64,000 nucleotides of DNA, from positions 7,113,517 to 7,177,516 of the forward strand of contig OX235263.1 of assembly GCA_944472135.2 (NCBI GenBank). The letters run 5' to 3'. This document shows positions 33,766-43,600 of this stretch, in pieces. Each line of letters begins with the position of its first letter. Within the stretch, counting starts at the first letter, position 1. Origin of the DNA: Trichobilharzia regenti (Eukaryota > Platyhelminthes > Trematoda > Strigeidida > Schistosomatidae). Under the pieces are notes generated by a model that did not search any database, had not been told where the DNA came from, and was given only the letters and a program-made list of their open reading frames with translations. The translations under genes and the position numbers were made by a program.

Positions 33766-33844
33766 GATATATTACGTTTTCACTTTATGATGAACAGTGT
33801 ATATGGTTGGCTTTTCATTCTAAGAGGATTAACACAAAGGATAA

Positions 33845-34284
33845 TAATAAAAGTTAGTCAGTGTGAAGACCACGACCCAGGTTTCATGGATACTGACACC
33901 TATCAGTAAGGCGTATCTACAGTCATGATGAAGCTAAGGTTCATTTAAAGCTAAGCTATAGTCAGACACCTTGTTAATGCACTACTGAGATTTCAGCTAA
34001 CCTACTGATCGGGGAGACTGATTCCTTCTCGTTGATAGAGACGAAAAACTCAAGATCTACAGACTTCTACTAACTGTCATCAATCATCTAAAATCAATAC
34101 AAAGTGTATCTCCTATATAGTTTGGTCCCTATACTTATTCATTGTTAATTAATGGATAACTTGACTAAACAGTGAAACAGTTTTGAAAGACACTTTTCTC
34201 CATTTTACAGCTAAAGTAATCAGTTGTAGTGTGAGAAATTTATTATGTTCAAAAATGCATTTGTAAAGGAATTCATTAATGTCA
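33845..34284. other. Family E scrap, then unrecognised DNA
   Basis: 33845-33935 matches E (GTCAGTGTGAAGACCACGAC, CCAGGTTTCATGG, ACACCTATCAGTAAGG). The rest is AT-rich without a recognised feature. Confidence 0.45.
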
Positions 34285-34465
34285 ATCTTTGACATGGCTA
34301 GATAAGTGAAGGAGGTAACCTCTGTCAAATCTCTCCCGTTGATGATGATTGGGGCTGGTCATTGTTACTGTTCCATGGTTGGCTGGTTGGTTATCTTCAT
34401 CACCTTCGCCTCCACCTTCTCTATGTCCACTTGGAGTCCTGTCTTCACTGCTACAGAAACTTCAA
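34285..34465 (-). pseudogene. LINE-RTE fragment
   Basis: Minus strand: GTGAAGACAGGACTCCAAG, TGGACATAGAGAAGGTGG, then ACCAACCAGCCAACCATG and GGGAGAGATTTGACAGAGG. This is the segment after the RT catalytic motif seen in the other LINE-RTE copies. No 3' terminus. Confidence 0.65.
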
Positions 34466-34727
34466 CATAAAGACTTTAGGTAGTTAGTTTTATATACGGG
34501 GGGAGTGGCTTTTTATACTAAAAATATCAGGAATATCAGTCATCTGACTCATCGAGATCCTTTACAAACTAAATTATCATTTTTTAATTGAATTTTTGAT
34601 TTTCCCGTCGATTGATTGGACCGAAGTGCTCGGTCTCAGGTTGACATGTCGGCTTCTTGTGCAGATGCTTCGACGATGTCTGGGTATTTAATTAGTATAC
34701 AATTGGTGGATGGTGGCTAGCAGTGGA

Positions 34728-34772
34728 ATCCAGGATGCGCATTTCGTCCTATTTGGGACTCGTCAGCTGGAT
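34728..34772 (-). ncRNA. Hammerhead ribozyme (Sm-alpha type), left arm
   Basis: Exact mirror of the right-arm ribozyme, so it folds the same way when transcribed from the minus strand. All core positions are kept. A transcript through both arms would instead form a 258-bp hairpin that sequesters both ribozymes. Confidence 0.92.
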
Positions 34773-35165
34773 GTACCTGCATTTCTCAGTGAGTGATGAT
34801 GTTCCCACTGAGGCTCGAACCCAGTACCCATAGTTTCAAACGCCAAAGCGTTATCCACTAGACCACTTGGGCCACGAGAGCCACCTCTTGTGCAACGGGT
34901 CATATTAATTATTGAATTAAATTTTTGATTTTCCCGTCGATTGATTGGACCGAAGTGCTCGGTCTCAGGTTGACATGTCGGCTTCTTGTCCAATCAATCG
35001 ACGGGAAAATCAAAAATTTAATTCAATAATTAATATGACCCGTTGCACAAGAGGTGGCTCTCGTGGCCCAAGTGGTCTAGTGGATAACGCTTTGGCGTTT
35101 GAAACTATGGGTACTGGGTTCGAGCCTCAGTGGGAACATCATCACTCACTGAGAAATGCAGGTAC

Positions 35166-35210
35166 ATCCAGCTGACGAGTCCCAAATAGGACGAAATGCG
35201 CATCCTGGAT
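35166..35210 (+). ncRNA. Hammerhead ribozyme (Sm-alpha type), right arm
   Basis: Stem I AUCCAG at 35166-35171 pairs with CUGGAU at 35205-35210. Core CUGACGA is at 35172-35178. Stem II GUCC/GGAC is at 35179-35192 with loop CAAAUA. GAAA is at 35193-35196, then a short stem III UGC/GCA, then the AUC cleavage site after 35204. All residues required for type I hammerhead cleavage are present. The very short stem III is typical of the Schistosoma ribozyme, for which dimeric folds are known. Confidence 0.93.
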
Positions 35211-35258
35211 TCCACTGCTAGCCACCATCCACCAATTGTATACTAAATTATCATTTTT

Positions 35259-36008
35259 CTCAAGTTAGGCAGAACCTTACGAGAGTAAACTATGCTAATG
35301 GAGGTCACATTTTTGTAGAATAAAACAGTATGAACACAAATTAATAAGATGCAATATTGATGATAGTAGTGTTTTTGATAGCCTAACGTTTAAGTAAGTT
35401 GGCGTACCGGGCTTAACACCTGGCTAGGAAATACTTAGGAGTTCATTGCCTGGAAAGTGAACACAGGCCAATGTGAACGGTTGGCCAAAAATTCTGTCAT
35501 TGAGCCACCTACTCAATTACTTGAGACACGAAAGGATTATTTAACCAATTCATTAGTGACTACCCCCCTCCCCTAATGGAATGAATATGACTCCTTCGTG
35601 TCATCTATATTATTATTCGCTGGATGAAGAGTTTCACACATGTACGAAACATCCGATTATATTTTAAATGATTTAAAATTTGGCCGTGAAAACATGATAA
35701 ATGTTAATATATTATCCTCATCATCATTATGAGTGTGAACAACAATCATGAGTTATTTTACAATTAATTATTTAAAAAATAAATCGATTTTGTCCCGTTT
35801 ACGTGATTATCAGTCAGTCTTGATAATTCTGAGGAAAAATGAGACATGACAAATGTGCCATGTAATCTTCGGATGAAAGATTTAGATAAAACAGAATGTG
35901 CTGATAAGAACTGAGATTCCGAAAGCAGAATTAATGTGATAATAATAATAATAATTTAGTCTATGGGTTTTGAAACGATTAAGATTAAATTCACTGTATT
36001 CTTGATAT
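35259..36008. other. AT-rich DNA, nothing recognised
   Basis: No gene or repeat supported. Confidence 0.5.
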
Positions 36009-36009
36009 A

Positions 36010-37022
36010 AGTATAAAACTTGGGCACTGTGGTGGTAGAGTATAACTCCATTATGGATAAGATTCTATTTTGATAAATCGCACAATGTGTTTGTTATACG
36101 GTAATATTTACTACTGATGACCACGTTTCGAGCACAAACTATTACCACTCATAATCATGTCAAGGCATTCACTCACACAACTCTCTTCCTTCATTTATGT
36201 ACATGTGTGGAATCGATTAGATATTGGAATAAAAGTCAATATAGGATAATGTACATTCAGAAATAATAATAATATGAGTGTTATTTATCAATTACAATCA
36301 GATAGAAAATAAGACGAGTGCATGGAAGATATTATTACCACCAGTCAGTCTAATCAGAGGAGGATAATAAATAATCTTAAAGTTCTATTCCAATTCAATT
36401 CACGTACATCACAACATTCTAACAAGTTACTTATTATGACTGTAAAAACACTTGTCTTATTTCCCATCTAATTGTAATTAATCAATAACACTCGTATTAT
36501 TATTTCTGAATGTACATTTTATCTTATTTCATTGAAGTTTAGATTTTCCCGTGGATTGATTGAACCGAACTGCTCAGTCTCAGGTTGATATATCGGCTTC
36601 TTGTGCCAATACTTCGACGATGTCTGGGCATGTAATTATAATTTAATTGATGGATGGTGACAAGCAATGGAATCCAGGTTAACGCGCATTTTGGACTTAC
36701 CATCTGGATGTACCTGCATTCCCCAGTAATGAGTCCTAAATAGGACGAAATGCACATCCTGGATTCCACTGCTAGTTAACATCCACCAATTAAATTGTAA
36801 ATTATCTTATGCCGATTTTATTCAGATGTCTAATGATCAATTTCACTCATGCATATAAATGAGGTAAAACGTTGTGTGATTGAATTACTTGATATGATTA
36901 TGAGTAGCAATAGTTTGTGCTCGAAACGTGGTCATCAGTAAATATTACATACTGTATAACAAACACTATGTGATTTATCAAAATAAAATCTTATCCATAG
37001 TGGAGTTAAATTCACTGTAGAT
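36010..37022. repeat. Repeat D palindrome, split by an Sm-alpha-like copy
   Basis: 36010-36327 faces right. 36328-37022 faces left and repeats the same segments in reverse (GATTTATCAAAATAAAATC, GCTCGAAACGTGGTCATCAG, ATTTCTGAATGTACATT). The left-facing copy also carries the next part of D (GGTGGTAATAATATCTTCC on the minus strand). Sm-alpha-like DNA interrupts it at 36541-36798. No coding is recognised. Confidence 0.75.
36541..36798. mobile_element. Sm-alpha-like inverted copy with decayed hammerheads
   Basis: 36541-36716 (minus) carries the 3' end and a hammerhead that lost stem II (CGCATTTTGGACTTACC). 36717-36798 (plus) carries a second hammerhead at about 36724-36767. That one keeps stem II GUCC/GGAC, GAAA, UGC and AUCCUGGAUU but reads UAAUGA in the core. 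Probably inactive both ways. Confidence 0.75.
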
Positions 37023-37029
37023 TTCATCA

Positions 37030-37232
37030 GGCTTCAGCTTAGATTACTATCAGAAGGCAGGAGGCACTAGACAGTTGACTGTTTCGTCCTAATTTAGGAC
37101 TCTTTAGTAGTGTGACTCAAAGATTCTACTATGGATCGAATCCAATGCCTTAAAGTTATGAAGCGATCTCATTGGACAATTTAATCTCTTGGAGAAAATT
37201 CAGTGACCTATGAATCCTGACTTATGGCAGTT
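37030..37232 (-). repeat. Family C, left part, interrupted by a PLE
   Basis: Minus strand: tRNA-like region degenerate. The hammerhead near 37073-37115 has stem I changed to CACUA/UAGUG yet still paired, stem II GUCC/GGAC, GAAA, stem III with CAGUCAACUG, and core CUAAAGA. The unit breaks at about 37232 and resumes at about 40653. Confidence 0.65.
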
Positions 37233-37652
37233 CAGCATATATACATATATATTGAATTCATTGTGTTCTTTGAGGAGCTGGTTGATGGTTTAATTCAGAA
37301 GATTTCGTCGTCCTTTTCTAGACAACATACCCCTTCAGATCAGGCTTTATTATGTAATGAACTCATTTAAATTCTCCATGAATGATGACATAATTGTATC
37401 TTCTGGCGACCACTGTCATGCGTGACTGGTTGTTAATTTACGTCTCTCGCTATTGATCATATTTTTATTGACTTGGAATTTCTAACTTTCTTGCCATGTG
37501 ATGATGATTTACTTTTTATTAGCTGGGAAATTTGATCTACCGTAGTAATGTGCTTGTTAGTCACTGGCTGATTCATTTGAGCACCAACCAGGCTTCTAGG
37601 AATCCGCAGACAGTAATTTTGGCGTTTCGTCTATTTTAAATTTCTACAATCT

Positions 37653-37841
37653 CGCGTCGGTGGCACAGTGGTTAGGACTCTCGCCGACCATGCACATGGT
37701 CCGGGGTTCGGGCCCACGCCGGCGCACACCAGATGTCTATGGTCGGCCTGCAAAATTTGGGCTACCGACATTCACGCTGAAAATTCCACACTTGTACCAA
37801 AAATACAGCGTGGAATCAAGCTGTAAATAAAAAAAAAATCA
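37653..37841 (+). mobile_element. SINE-A, full-length copy, near consensus
   Basis: GCGTCGGTGGCACAGTGG with B box GGTTCGGGCCC, acceptor-like ends GCGTCGG/CCGGCGC, LINE-CR-like tail GCTGAAAATTCCACAC and a final A run. It lies between the left inverted arm and the coding part of the PLE. Confidence 0.9.
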
Positions 37842-38644
37842 TCAGAAATTTGTGTCCATAATTATCCACATGCATTGATACGAAAGAAAACATATCATGT
37901 CAAACACAGCATTATGTACTTCAATTAGTCTAAAACTCGTAAAGAAAACTATGCAACAACTGGTCTATGGCAATAAGAACACAAAAACGCAATGTCATAC
38001 TTGGATAGAAATCATAAAATTATGCCTTACAACATACTTCCAATTCAATACTCAAATATATGAACAAATACAAGGAACACCAATGGGATAATCGCCCATA
38101 TCAGGATGAATAGCTGAAGCCGTCATGCAAACATTAGAATTAATAGCTCTACCTATAATTAAACCGAAAATCTGGGTACGTTACGTTGATGATACATTTG
38201 TAATAATTAAGAAAAATTATTTAGAATATACCCATAAATTAATAAACAGCATGTTTGAAGACATCAAATTCACCACGTAAGAAGAAGAATTAAATAACAA
38301 AATCCCATTTCTAGATGTCTTAATCAGGAGAACCAACACAGGAAATTTAGAAACACAAGTATATAGAAAATCACCGTACACAGAACCAAATACTCAACCA
38401 TAATAGTAGTAATAACCAGATTTTCCATATAAAAAATTGTGTGCATACATTGTTTAAAAGAGAGTTCAAACATACTGTAGTACTCCAGTGTTGAAAAGAA
38501 TGGAAGAAAAATACCTACTAACCGTCTCTTCAAAAAGAATGGACATCCTCAAATTTTCATGAAAAAAGTGTTTAAACTCAAGCCAACGACAAAGACCACA
38601 ATGAAATTCATTCTACCATATATAAAAAATATCCCTGAAGATAA

Positions 38645-39886
38645 GATAGATAAGATAAGTTAAGCTTTATTCCAAATCAGTACTTGTGATACGGAACGGA
38701 ATTCTCAGCATTTTACTACAATATTGTATCCAGTTAGTACATTTACAATAAATATAGTTCTACATAGATTAAGGTTATCTCAGTCAGTTTTGACAACAAC
38801 ATATTAGCATGTCGGTAGCAAAGCCAAAAGTGAACAGAGTGTTTGAAGGTGTTAGAAAAGTAGATACTACTAGCATATTTACTGGCGTAAGCGATAGCAA
38901 AATGGTCGAGATATACAGAATGTGAATGAACGAACAAGAATGTTTTAAGTAGAGTTTGCAAGAAAGAGAGAAACAAAGCAGCACATAACAAAATAAATAC
39001 AGAATGAAGAGAGAGAAAACGTTGTACGTATAAATGATATGAGGAGTTGGAAAGACGAGATCCAATTGTTCTACTGACTATTCAATAAGTTAAGGGTTTC
39101 ATGCCTGATGCATTCTTTATCGCACAGAACACGAGCTAAGTAAGGTATGGTTGAGTTTTTGTACTTGCTAGTGCGAGCATATAGTTTTCTATATAGGCTT
39201 CTGGTTTTGCCTGATGAGATAGATACAAGGGGAGAGTTGTGAATGAATGAAGAGAGTGGTGTGAGTTAGATAGATAGAATGGATTTAGCCCATTTTTCAC
39301 ATGAGTCGAAGTGCCTGTCGACCAGAATATTAACAAGCTGGCTAAGTGGCAAACTGCTTACCCTGCTGACAACCTTTAACATCCTACGTAATAAGGTATA
39401 GTCTTTCTTTAATAGCCCAGGAAAGACTAAGGGGGAGCAATAGAGAATAATAGGCAGAATACGGGAGTTAACAAATTGTAGTAGTAAGGGTTGGGTTGAG
39501 TTATTCCAGAATGTCTTAACTTCTTGATGTAGAAGGTAAGACGGTATATTTTCTTGGATATTATCAAGATATGAGACGACCAGGAAAGATCAGAAGATAG
39601 AGTGACGCCAAGATATTTAATTTCCGACTTGGTGTCTATTTTAGTGCCATCTGTGTTGTACACCTCGTGTGAGTGCTAACCAGTTTGTCTAGGTCAGATT
39701 TATGCCTAAAGGCGAAATTAACTGTTTGGCATTTGGAGGGGTTTAAAGTGAGACCGTTTTACTTGGACTATTGGCTGATTTCTGATAAGAAGCCATTTAA
39801 TTTGGAGCAGTCACTTTGACATTTGACAGGTAAAGATTCAGTTAGGTCATCAGCATATTTGAGAAAGTTAATGTCATTTGAAATAA
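38645..39886 (-). pseudogene. LINE-CR, 5'-truncated at YADD, inserted in the PLE
   Basis: Minus strand: starts at LKYADDLTES (39840-39884) and continues through EIKYLGVTLSSDLSWSSHI and FYIKKLRHSGI. It ends GCTGAGAATTCCGTTCCG, GGAATAAAGC and a (TTATC)n-like tail. PLE coding resumes on both sides (IKNIPE left; ILKLSNHF right), showing an insertion in the opposite orientation. Confidence 0.88.
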
Positions 39887-40093
39887 CAGTTGGAATATTA
39901 AAACTGTCCAATCATTTCATTCATTGAAATTGTTCAAACCGAAAGATCCAACAGAAAAAGAAGCAAGATAAAATTAATACCATTTACAAAATACACTGCA
40001 TGCATGGACTTCAATAAACATTAATTACATCAGTCAAAATGGGCGTCTCCTTCGAATCAGAATCCAAGAACACAAATTAGCTGTACAAAGTCA

Positions 40094-40095
<2 letters not shown>

Positions 40096-40139
<44 letters not shown>
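40096..40139. repeat. (AT)n microsatellite inside the PLE nuclease
   Basis: About 22 AT units replacing part of the endonuclease coding region after AVQSHD. Confidence 0.95.
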
Positions 40140-40141
<2 letters not shown>

Positions 40142-40609
40142 CTGTTTCATATTAATGCATATGGGCAATTATGGACACCAATTGGATGTTTGGGATAATC
40201 TAGACATTTTAATTAGAGGAAACACCAAGATTACTATCAGGGAATTCCTAGAAGCCTGATTGGCAGTCAAGTGAATCAACCAGAGACTAACTAACACATT
40301 ACTACTGTAGATCGAATTTGCCAGTTAATAAAAAGTAAATCATCAGATGACAAGTAAGTTCAAATTCCGAATCAATAAAACGATCAATAGACACGGCAGT
40401 GAACAATCAATCACGTCACCAGTGGTGAGCGGGAGATACAATTATGTTATCACTCATGGAGAATACAAATGAGTTCAATACATACTAAAATCTGATCTGA
40501 AGGAGGATGTTGTCTAGAAGTTGGATGACGAAAGCTTCTCAATTAAACCATCAACCAGCTCTTCAGAGAACACGAGTAATCCAGAATCATTCACCTGAGC
40601 TACATATCT

Positions 40610-40613
<4 letters not shown>

Positions 40614-40652
<39 letters not shown>
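40614..40652. repeat. (AT)n microsatellite at the PLE/Family C junction
   Basis: About 19 AT units exactly at the right PLE boundary. The left boundary has a matching CATATATACATATATA at 37219-37234, perhaps an expanded target duplication. Confidence 0.9.
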
Positions 40653-40653
<1 letters not shown>

Positions 40654-40880
40654 CGACACTGCCAGCCAACATCATAGGCGAGTATTTCTCCGCATACATG
40701 ACTTGCCTGTCCCCACTACCTGTCACAACTCCTCACTAGAACTTTGGGCGACTTCAACCTGTCGTCTGTCAGTCATTAGTAAGCATCTGATTAATTTTCA
40801 AGGGTTGGCTTACAGGGATTTAAAGGATTGCGAGTTAGATAATGAGTTGACATCAGTTAGAAAACCACGAATCAAAACAA
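40653..40880 (-). repeat. Family C, right part of the interrupted unit
   Basis: It resumes the unit broken at 37232 (TAGCGACACTGCCAGCCAAC through AAGCATCTGATTAATTTTCA) and ends with ATGAGTTGACATCAGTTAG, again a partial second unit. Confidence 0.7.
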
Positions 40881-41024
40881 GCTTATACCACTGAGAAGTT
40901 CCAATAAGTCTTAGTCATTTTGAGAAGAATGATGCAAGATCAGTATAACACATAATTCACATTTCCTGTTTCTTAAAATTTAAAATCTTTAACAAAATAT
41001 CGATTTATGTTTAAGTGAATTTCG

Positions 41025-41310
41025 AATTTCTGGTCTGTTGAACTGAATTGTTTAATCTCGCCACTGACATGACTATTCAACGTTTGTACGGACACTTTAA
41101 CGATATCTGAGTATTGACATCTTGTTTTTTTTTGATGGACATTTACTTGCAACGACTCTGGTGGATAAGTTTTCGGCGTTTGAAAACCACTGGGAACATC
41201 ACGATTCACTCAGAGGGGATCGTAACAAAATCTACCAGGTGACGAGTCTAAAATGGGACGAAATTCGCCTAGCTGGATTCTACTGCTAGCCAACCACTTA
41301 CCAAATATAA
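41025..41310. mobile_element. Sm-alpha-like inverted copy with hammerhead
   Basis: 41025-41130 (minus) is the 3' end; 41150-41310 (plus) is the head, hammerhead and following segment. In the hammerhead at 41234-41279, stem II is GUCU/GGAC around AAAAUG, GAAA is present, and C3 of the core reads G (GUGACGA). Likely inactive. Confidence 0.7.
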
Positions 41311-41364
41311 TTATTTAGATTATGGGTTGTGTAGGAATTTAGTACAGTACAGATTTTTATCACG

Positions 41365-41790
41365 AATCGATATATCAGTTGGAGAACCATTGAAAATCAA
41401 GGAGTACTGGACAACTAGATGTTTCAGCCTAGTTTAGAACACTTCATCAGCGCATTGTAAACATTCTACGAGGGATGGAATAAATAAGTTTCAGTTTTGC
41501 TAAGTCGATTCACTAGCTGACTATTTAACGACTAATGTTATCGATGAGTATCCTCTTCATACAAAAAACTGGTCGCGGAGTCTTATTATAACGTCAGAAG
41601 AGAAGTTAAAGTCCATGAGTTACTAGATTCCGATTATATGAGTGAATGACCAGAAGACACCCAGAAAATTGGTGGTGCGTTCGCATTGCTGAACCATCAT
41701 AAACTAGGACCAGTTGAACGTGTCCAGTGCCTTTTAGTTTTTAATGGTTTTCTAACCGACGTTGGTTTTGTTACATAATGTACACCGAAT
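41365..41790. repeat. Family C fragments, inverted, old
   Basis: Minus piece 41365-41580 (GAGAACCATTG, GTACTGGACAACTAG, ACACTTCATCAGCGC) and plus piece 41665-41785 (CATTGCTGAACCATCATAAA, GTCCAGTGCC). Strongly diverged. Confidence 0.55.
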
Positions 41791-41849
41791 TAAAATGATT
41801 ATCAGAAATTAATATACCTTAGAAAGCTAATGATAAATCAGTAAATTTC

Positions 41850-42185
41850 GAATTTCATCATGAGCTGACATCAGTTACAGAACCACTGGAAAACAAGCTG
41901 GGAGTACTGGATGACTGTTTCGTCCTAGTTTGGGACTCCTCATAGCACGCATCCACCGCCACAGTTCGAATCAAGGACCATCCGGTTACAAGGCCAGCGA
42001 GCTGGTTGACCATTGAGCCACTGGGAACCGATCCAGGGTTCCTTGAATTCTAACCTCTCCCAATTCACGATATATAGCTCGACTGTTTCGCAATGTCTTC
42101 TTCGATGAGTTACTACCTCATCTTCAACCTGGTGAAATCCTCCATGCAATCAAACAAAATCCCTATGAGACCAATAGTTGAAAAT
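41850..42185. repeat. Family C, minus copy plus short inverted tail
   Basis: 41850-42122 (minus) has the tRNA-like head and a hammerhead near 41905-41950 that keeps GAAA and stem II but lost part of the core. 42125-42185 (plus) is the unit end (AAATCCTCCATGCAATCAAA). Confidence 0.75.
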
Positions 42186-42329
42186 TTCGAATTATTGATA
42201 GGGAAATTTAAATGTTTGGCTTTAAAAACTTCCTCAGAAGATATAAAGCTCATTGAACTCTTAATAGGTTGAAAGTAATGTATGCCTAGAAGTTATTCAC
42301 TTACATCTAATGCCGGAGAGCTACATATC

Positions 42330-42770
42330 AGGTGATCCACTATGGAAAACTCATTAAGGCGTTCGATATGAATACAGGAGTAAGCTAGGGCTGTTTGCCT
42401 ATCATCACAAATGATATTCCTAATTGTGGTGAACTGAATTATGCGTCAGAACATCCGTAGAAGTGAGAAGATTGGAATACGTTGGAATGGTGTGAAGACT
42501 CTGGAAGATATGAACTTCACGGACAGCTTATGATTAATGTCACACAAAAACACACACAAACTCGAAGACTCGTAGTCGAAAACAAACAAACAAACAAACT
42601 GGCTGACTAACTGAAGAGACTGGCAGGCAACGAAGACAGGAATTCAAGTGATCGTAAAGAAGATGGAGATGATGACGATTACCAACCAACCAACCAAAAA
42701 CCGGCACCAGTCAAACCATCAACGAGGGAGAGATTTGACAGAGGTCACTTCACACACTTATCTAGGAAGA
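42330..42770 (+). pseudogene. LINE-RTE, internal RT fragment
   Basis: From the motif region 'IHYGKLIKAFDMNTGVS' through GTGTGAAGACTCTGGAAG to GGGAGAGATTTGACAGAGGT and ACTTATCTAGG. No 3' end. It abuts an Sm-alpha-like copy at 42775. Confidence 0.7.
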
Positions 42771-42774
42771 TTGA

Positions 42775-42965
42775 TAGTGATTAGCAGTAGAATTCAGTAG
42801 ATGTGCGTTTCGTCCTTTTGGGGACTCGTCAGACAATGAACGCAACTGCATTCCTAGTGAATGGCATTGTCCACACTAAGAAACAAACTGTACACCTACA
42901 ATTTCAAACACTAGAGCGTTAACCACTAGGTCACTTGGGTCAGAGTAACTACATCTTGTGCAACT
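42775..42965 (-). mobile_element. Sm-alpha-like copy with hammerhead core intact
   Basis: Minus strand: tRNA-like head, then a hammerhead at about 42805-42860 with CUGACGA, stem II GUCC/GGAC (loop CCAAAA) and GAAA all kept. Stem III and stem I are weakened (UUCAUUGU against UACUGAA). Cleavage is possible but poor. Confidence 0.75.
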
Positions 42966-42984
42966 GGTATCAAGTTATCATTTT

Positions 42985-43225
42985 GTCAAGTCCCTCTCGC
43001 CAACCACGCCTCACATGGTTTTGGGTTCCATCTCCAGCCACAGAAGCACTCCTGTACTTCGCTTAGCCAGTAATAAGACTGGTAAACATGGAAGGTTGGG
43101 CCAGGGGAAGCTAGTAACCCCATCCCGTAAAAATAAACACCATTGCTATCGAAACTTCAAGCCTTTAGCTTGAAGCCCTATGTTCCGCCAATGGGAACGT
43201 AAAAGAATAAAATAATATAATGATA
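42985..43225 (+). mobile_element. SINE-B with degenerate head
   Basis: The body and tail are clear: ATAAGACTGGTAAACATGG, CCCCATCCCGTAAAAATAAA, TTGAAGCCCTATGTTCCGCC and (AAT)n. The tRNA-like head has lost most of its A and B boxes. Confidence 0.75.
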
Positions 43226-43239
43226 ATAAATAAATAAAG

Positions 43240-43600
43240 TCATACTCCTAGGTCTTAATGCGTTGTTGCAGACTGAATTATATCACAGTCAAGTTTACAA
43301 CGTGACCACCACCATATAAAGCGGCTCTGCATTAAGGTTCACTTTTAATTATTGTGATTAGACGGTTGGAGGCAATCGGTAAGAAGCCCTTCCGGGACCT
43401 GCGTTTCCTGCTTATTGGCACTTGCACCGGTCAACAAGGCGGTGTATCAGTAATCTAGAAGGAAGTCATGTCCAACACCCCTCCCGCATCCCTCGCACTG
43501 AAAGTGGGAACAACATCATCCAATGTTGCAGTCGGTCAGTCAGTCAGTCAGAGATGTTATTACTGAGTTCTTCAGGATGCCGATTAAATCGTCTGTAGGA
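43240..43600 (+). repeat. Family E copy
   Basis: GCAGACTGAATTATATCACA, GGTTGGAGGCAATCGG and TGGCACTTGCACCGGTCAAC match E. Minus strand near 43396-43450: UUGAC, insertion, GUGC, loop CAAUAA, then GCAGGAAAC, the same hammerhead-like order with decay. It ends in (CAGT)n. Confidence 0.6.

Larger units (their letters stand above)
34585..35241. mobile_element. Sm-alpha-like retroposon as a perfect palindrome
   Basis: Two head-to-head copies. Arms 34692-34949 and 34989-35246 (258 bp each) are exact reverse complements around a 39-bp spacer. The insertion is flanked by the exact 17-bp duplication ACTAAATTATCATTTTT at 34568-34584 and 35242-35258. On the minus strand the block ending GACATGTCGGCTTCTTGTG recurs 329 bp apart, so the left half is about 1.2 tandem units. 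Each arm has a tRNA-like head (GTGGTCTAGTGGATAACGC, GGGTTCGAGCC) and a complete hammerhead. Confidence 0.93.
37240..40605 (+). pseudogene. Penelope-like element with inverted terminal arms, twice interrupted
   Basis: Coding parts in order: FQFNTQIYEQIQGTPMG (RT), LPIIKPKIWVRYVDDTFVII with the catalytic YVDD at about 38180-38190, NKIPFLDVLIRR, FILPYIKNIPE up to about 38635; then after a LINE, DKINTIYKIHC, NGRLLRIRIQEHKLAVQSHD (GIY-YIG nuclease) and TKITIREFLEA ending at about 40258. The 3' region 40225-40600 is repeated inverted at 37240-37640. Such inverted or tandem terminal repeats are usual for Penelope elements. Stops at about 38098 and 38278 and several frameshifts make it inactive. Confidence 0.85.

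Noticed and set aside
34763..35175. Two 76-codon proteins with identical C-termini
   Set aside because: They are translations of the two arms of the Sm-alpha-like palindrome, a non-coding retroposon.
36120..36150. Hammerhead in repeat D (minus strand GCTCGAAACGTGGTCATCAG)
   Set aside because: GAAAC, a GUC-like site and a possible GAGUA/UGUGCUC stem are conserved among D copies, but the core reads AUGAUUAU and stem I has a bulge. Too weak without a covariance model.
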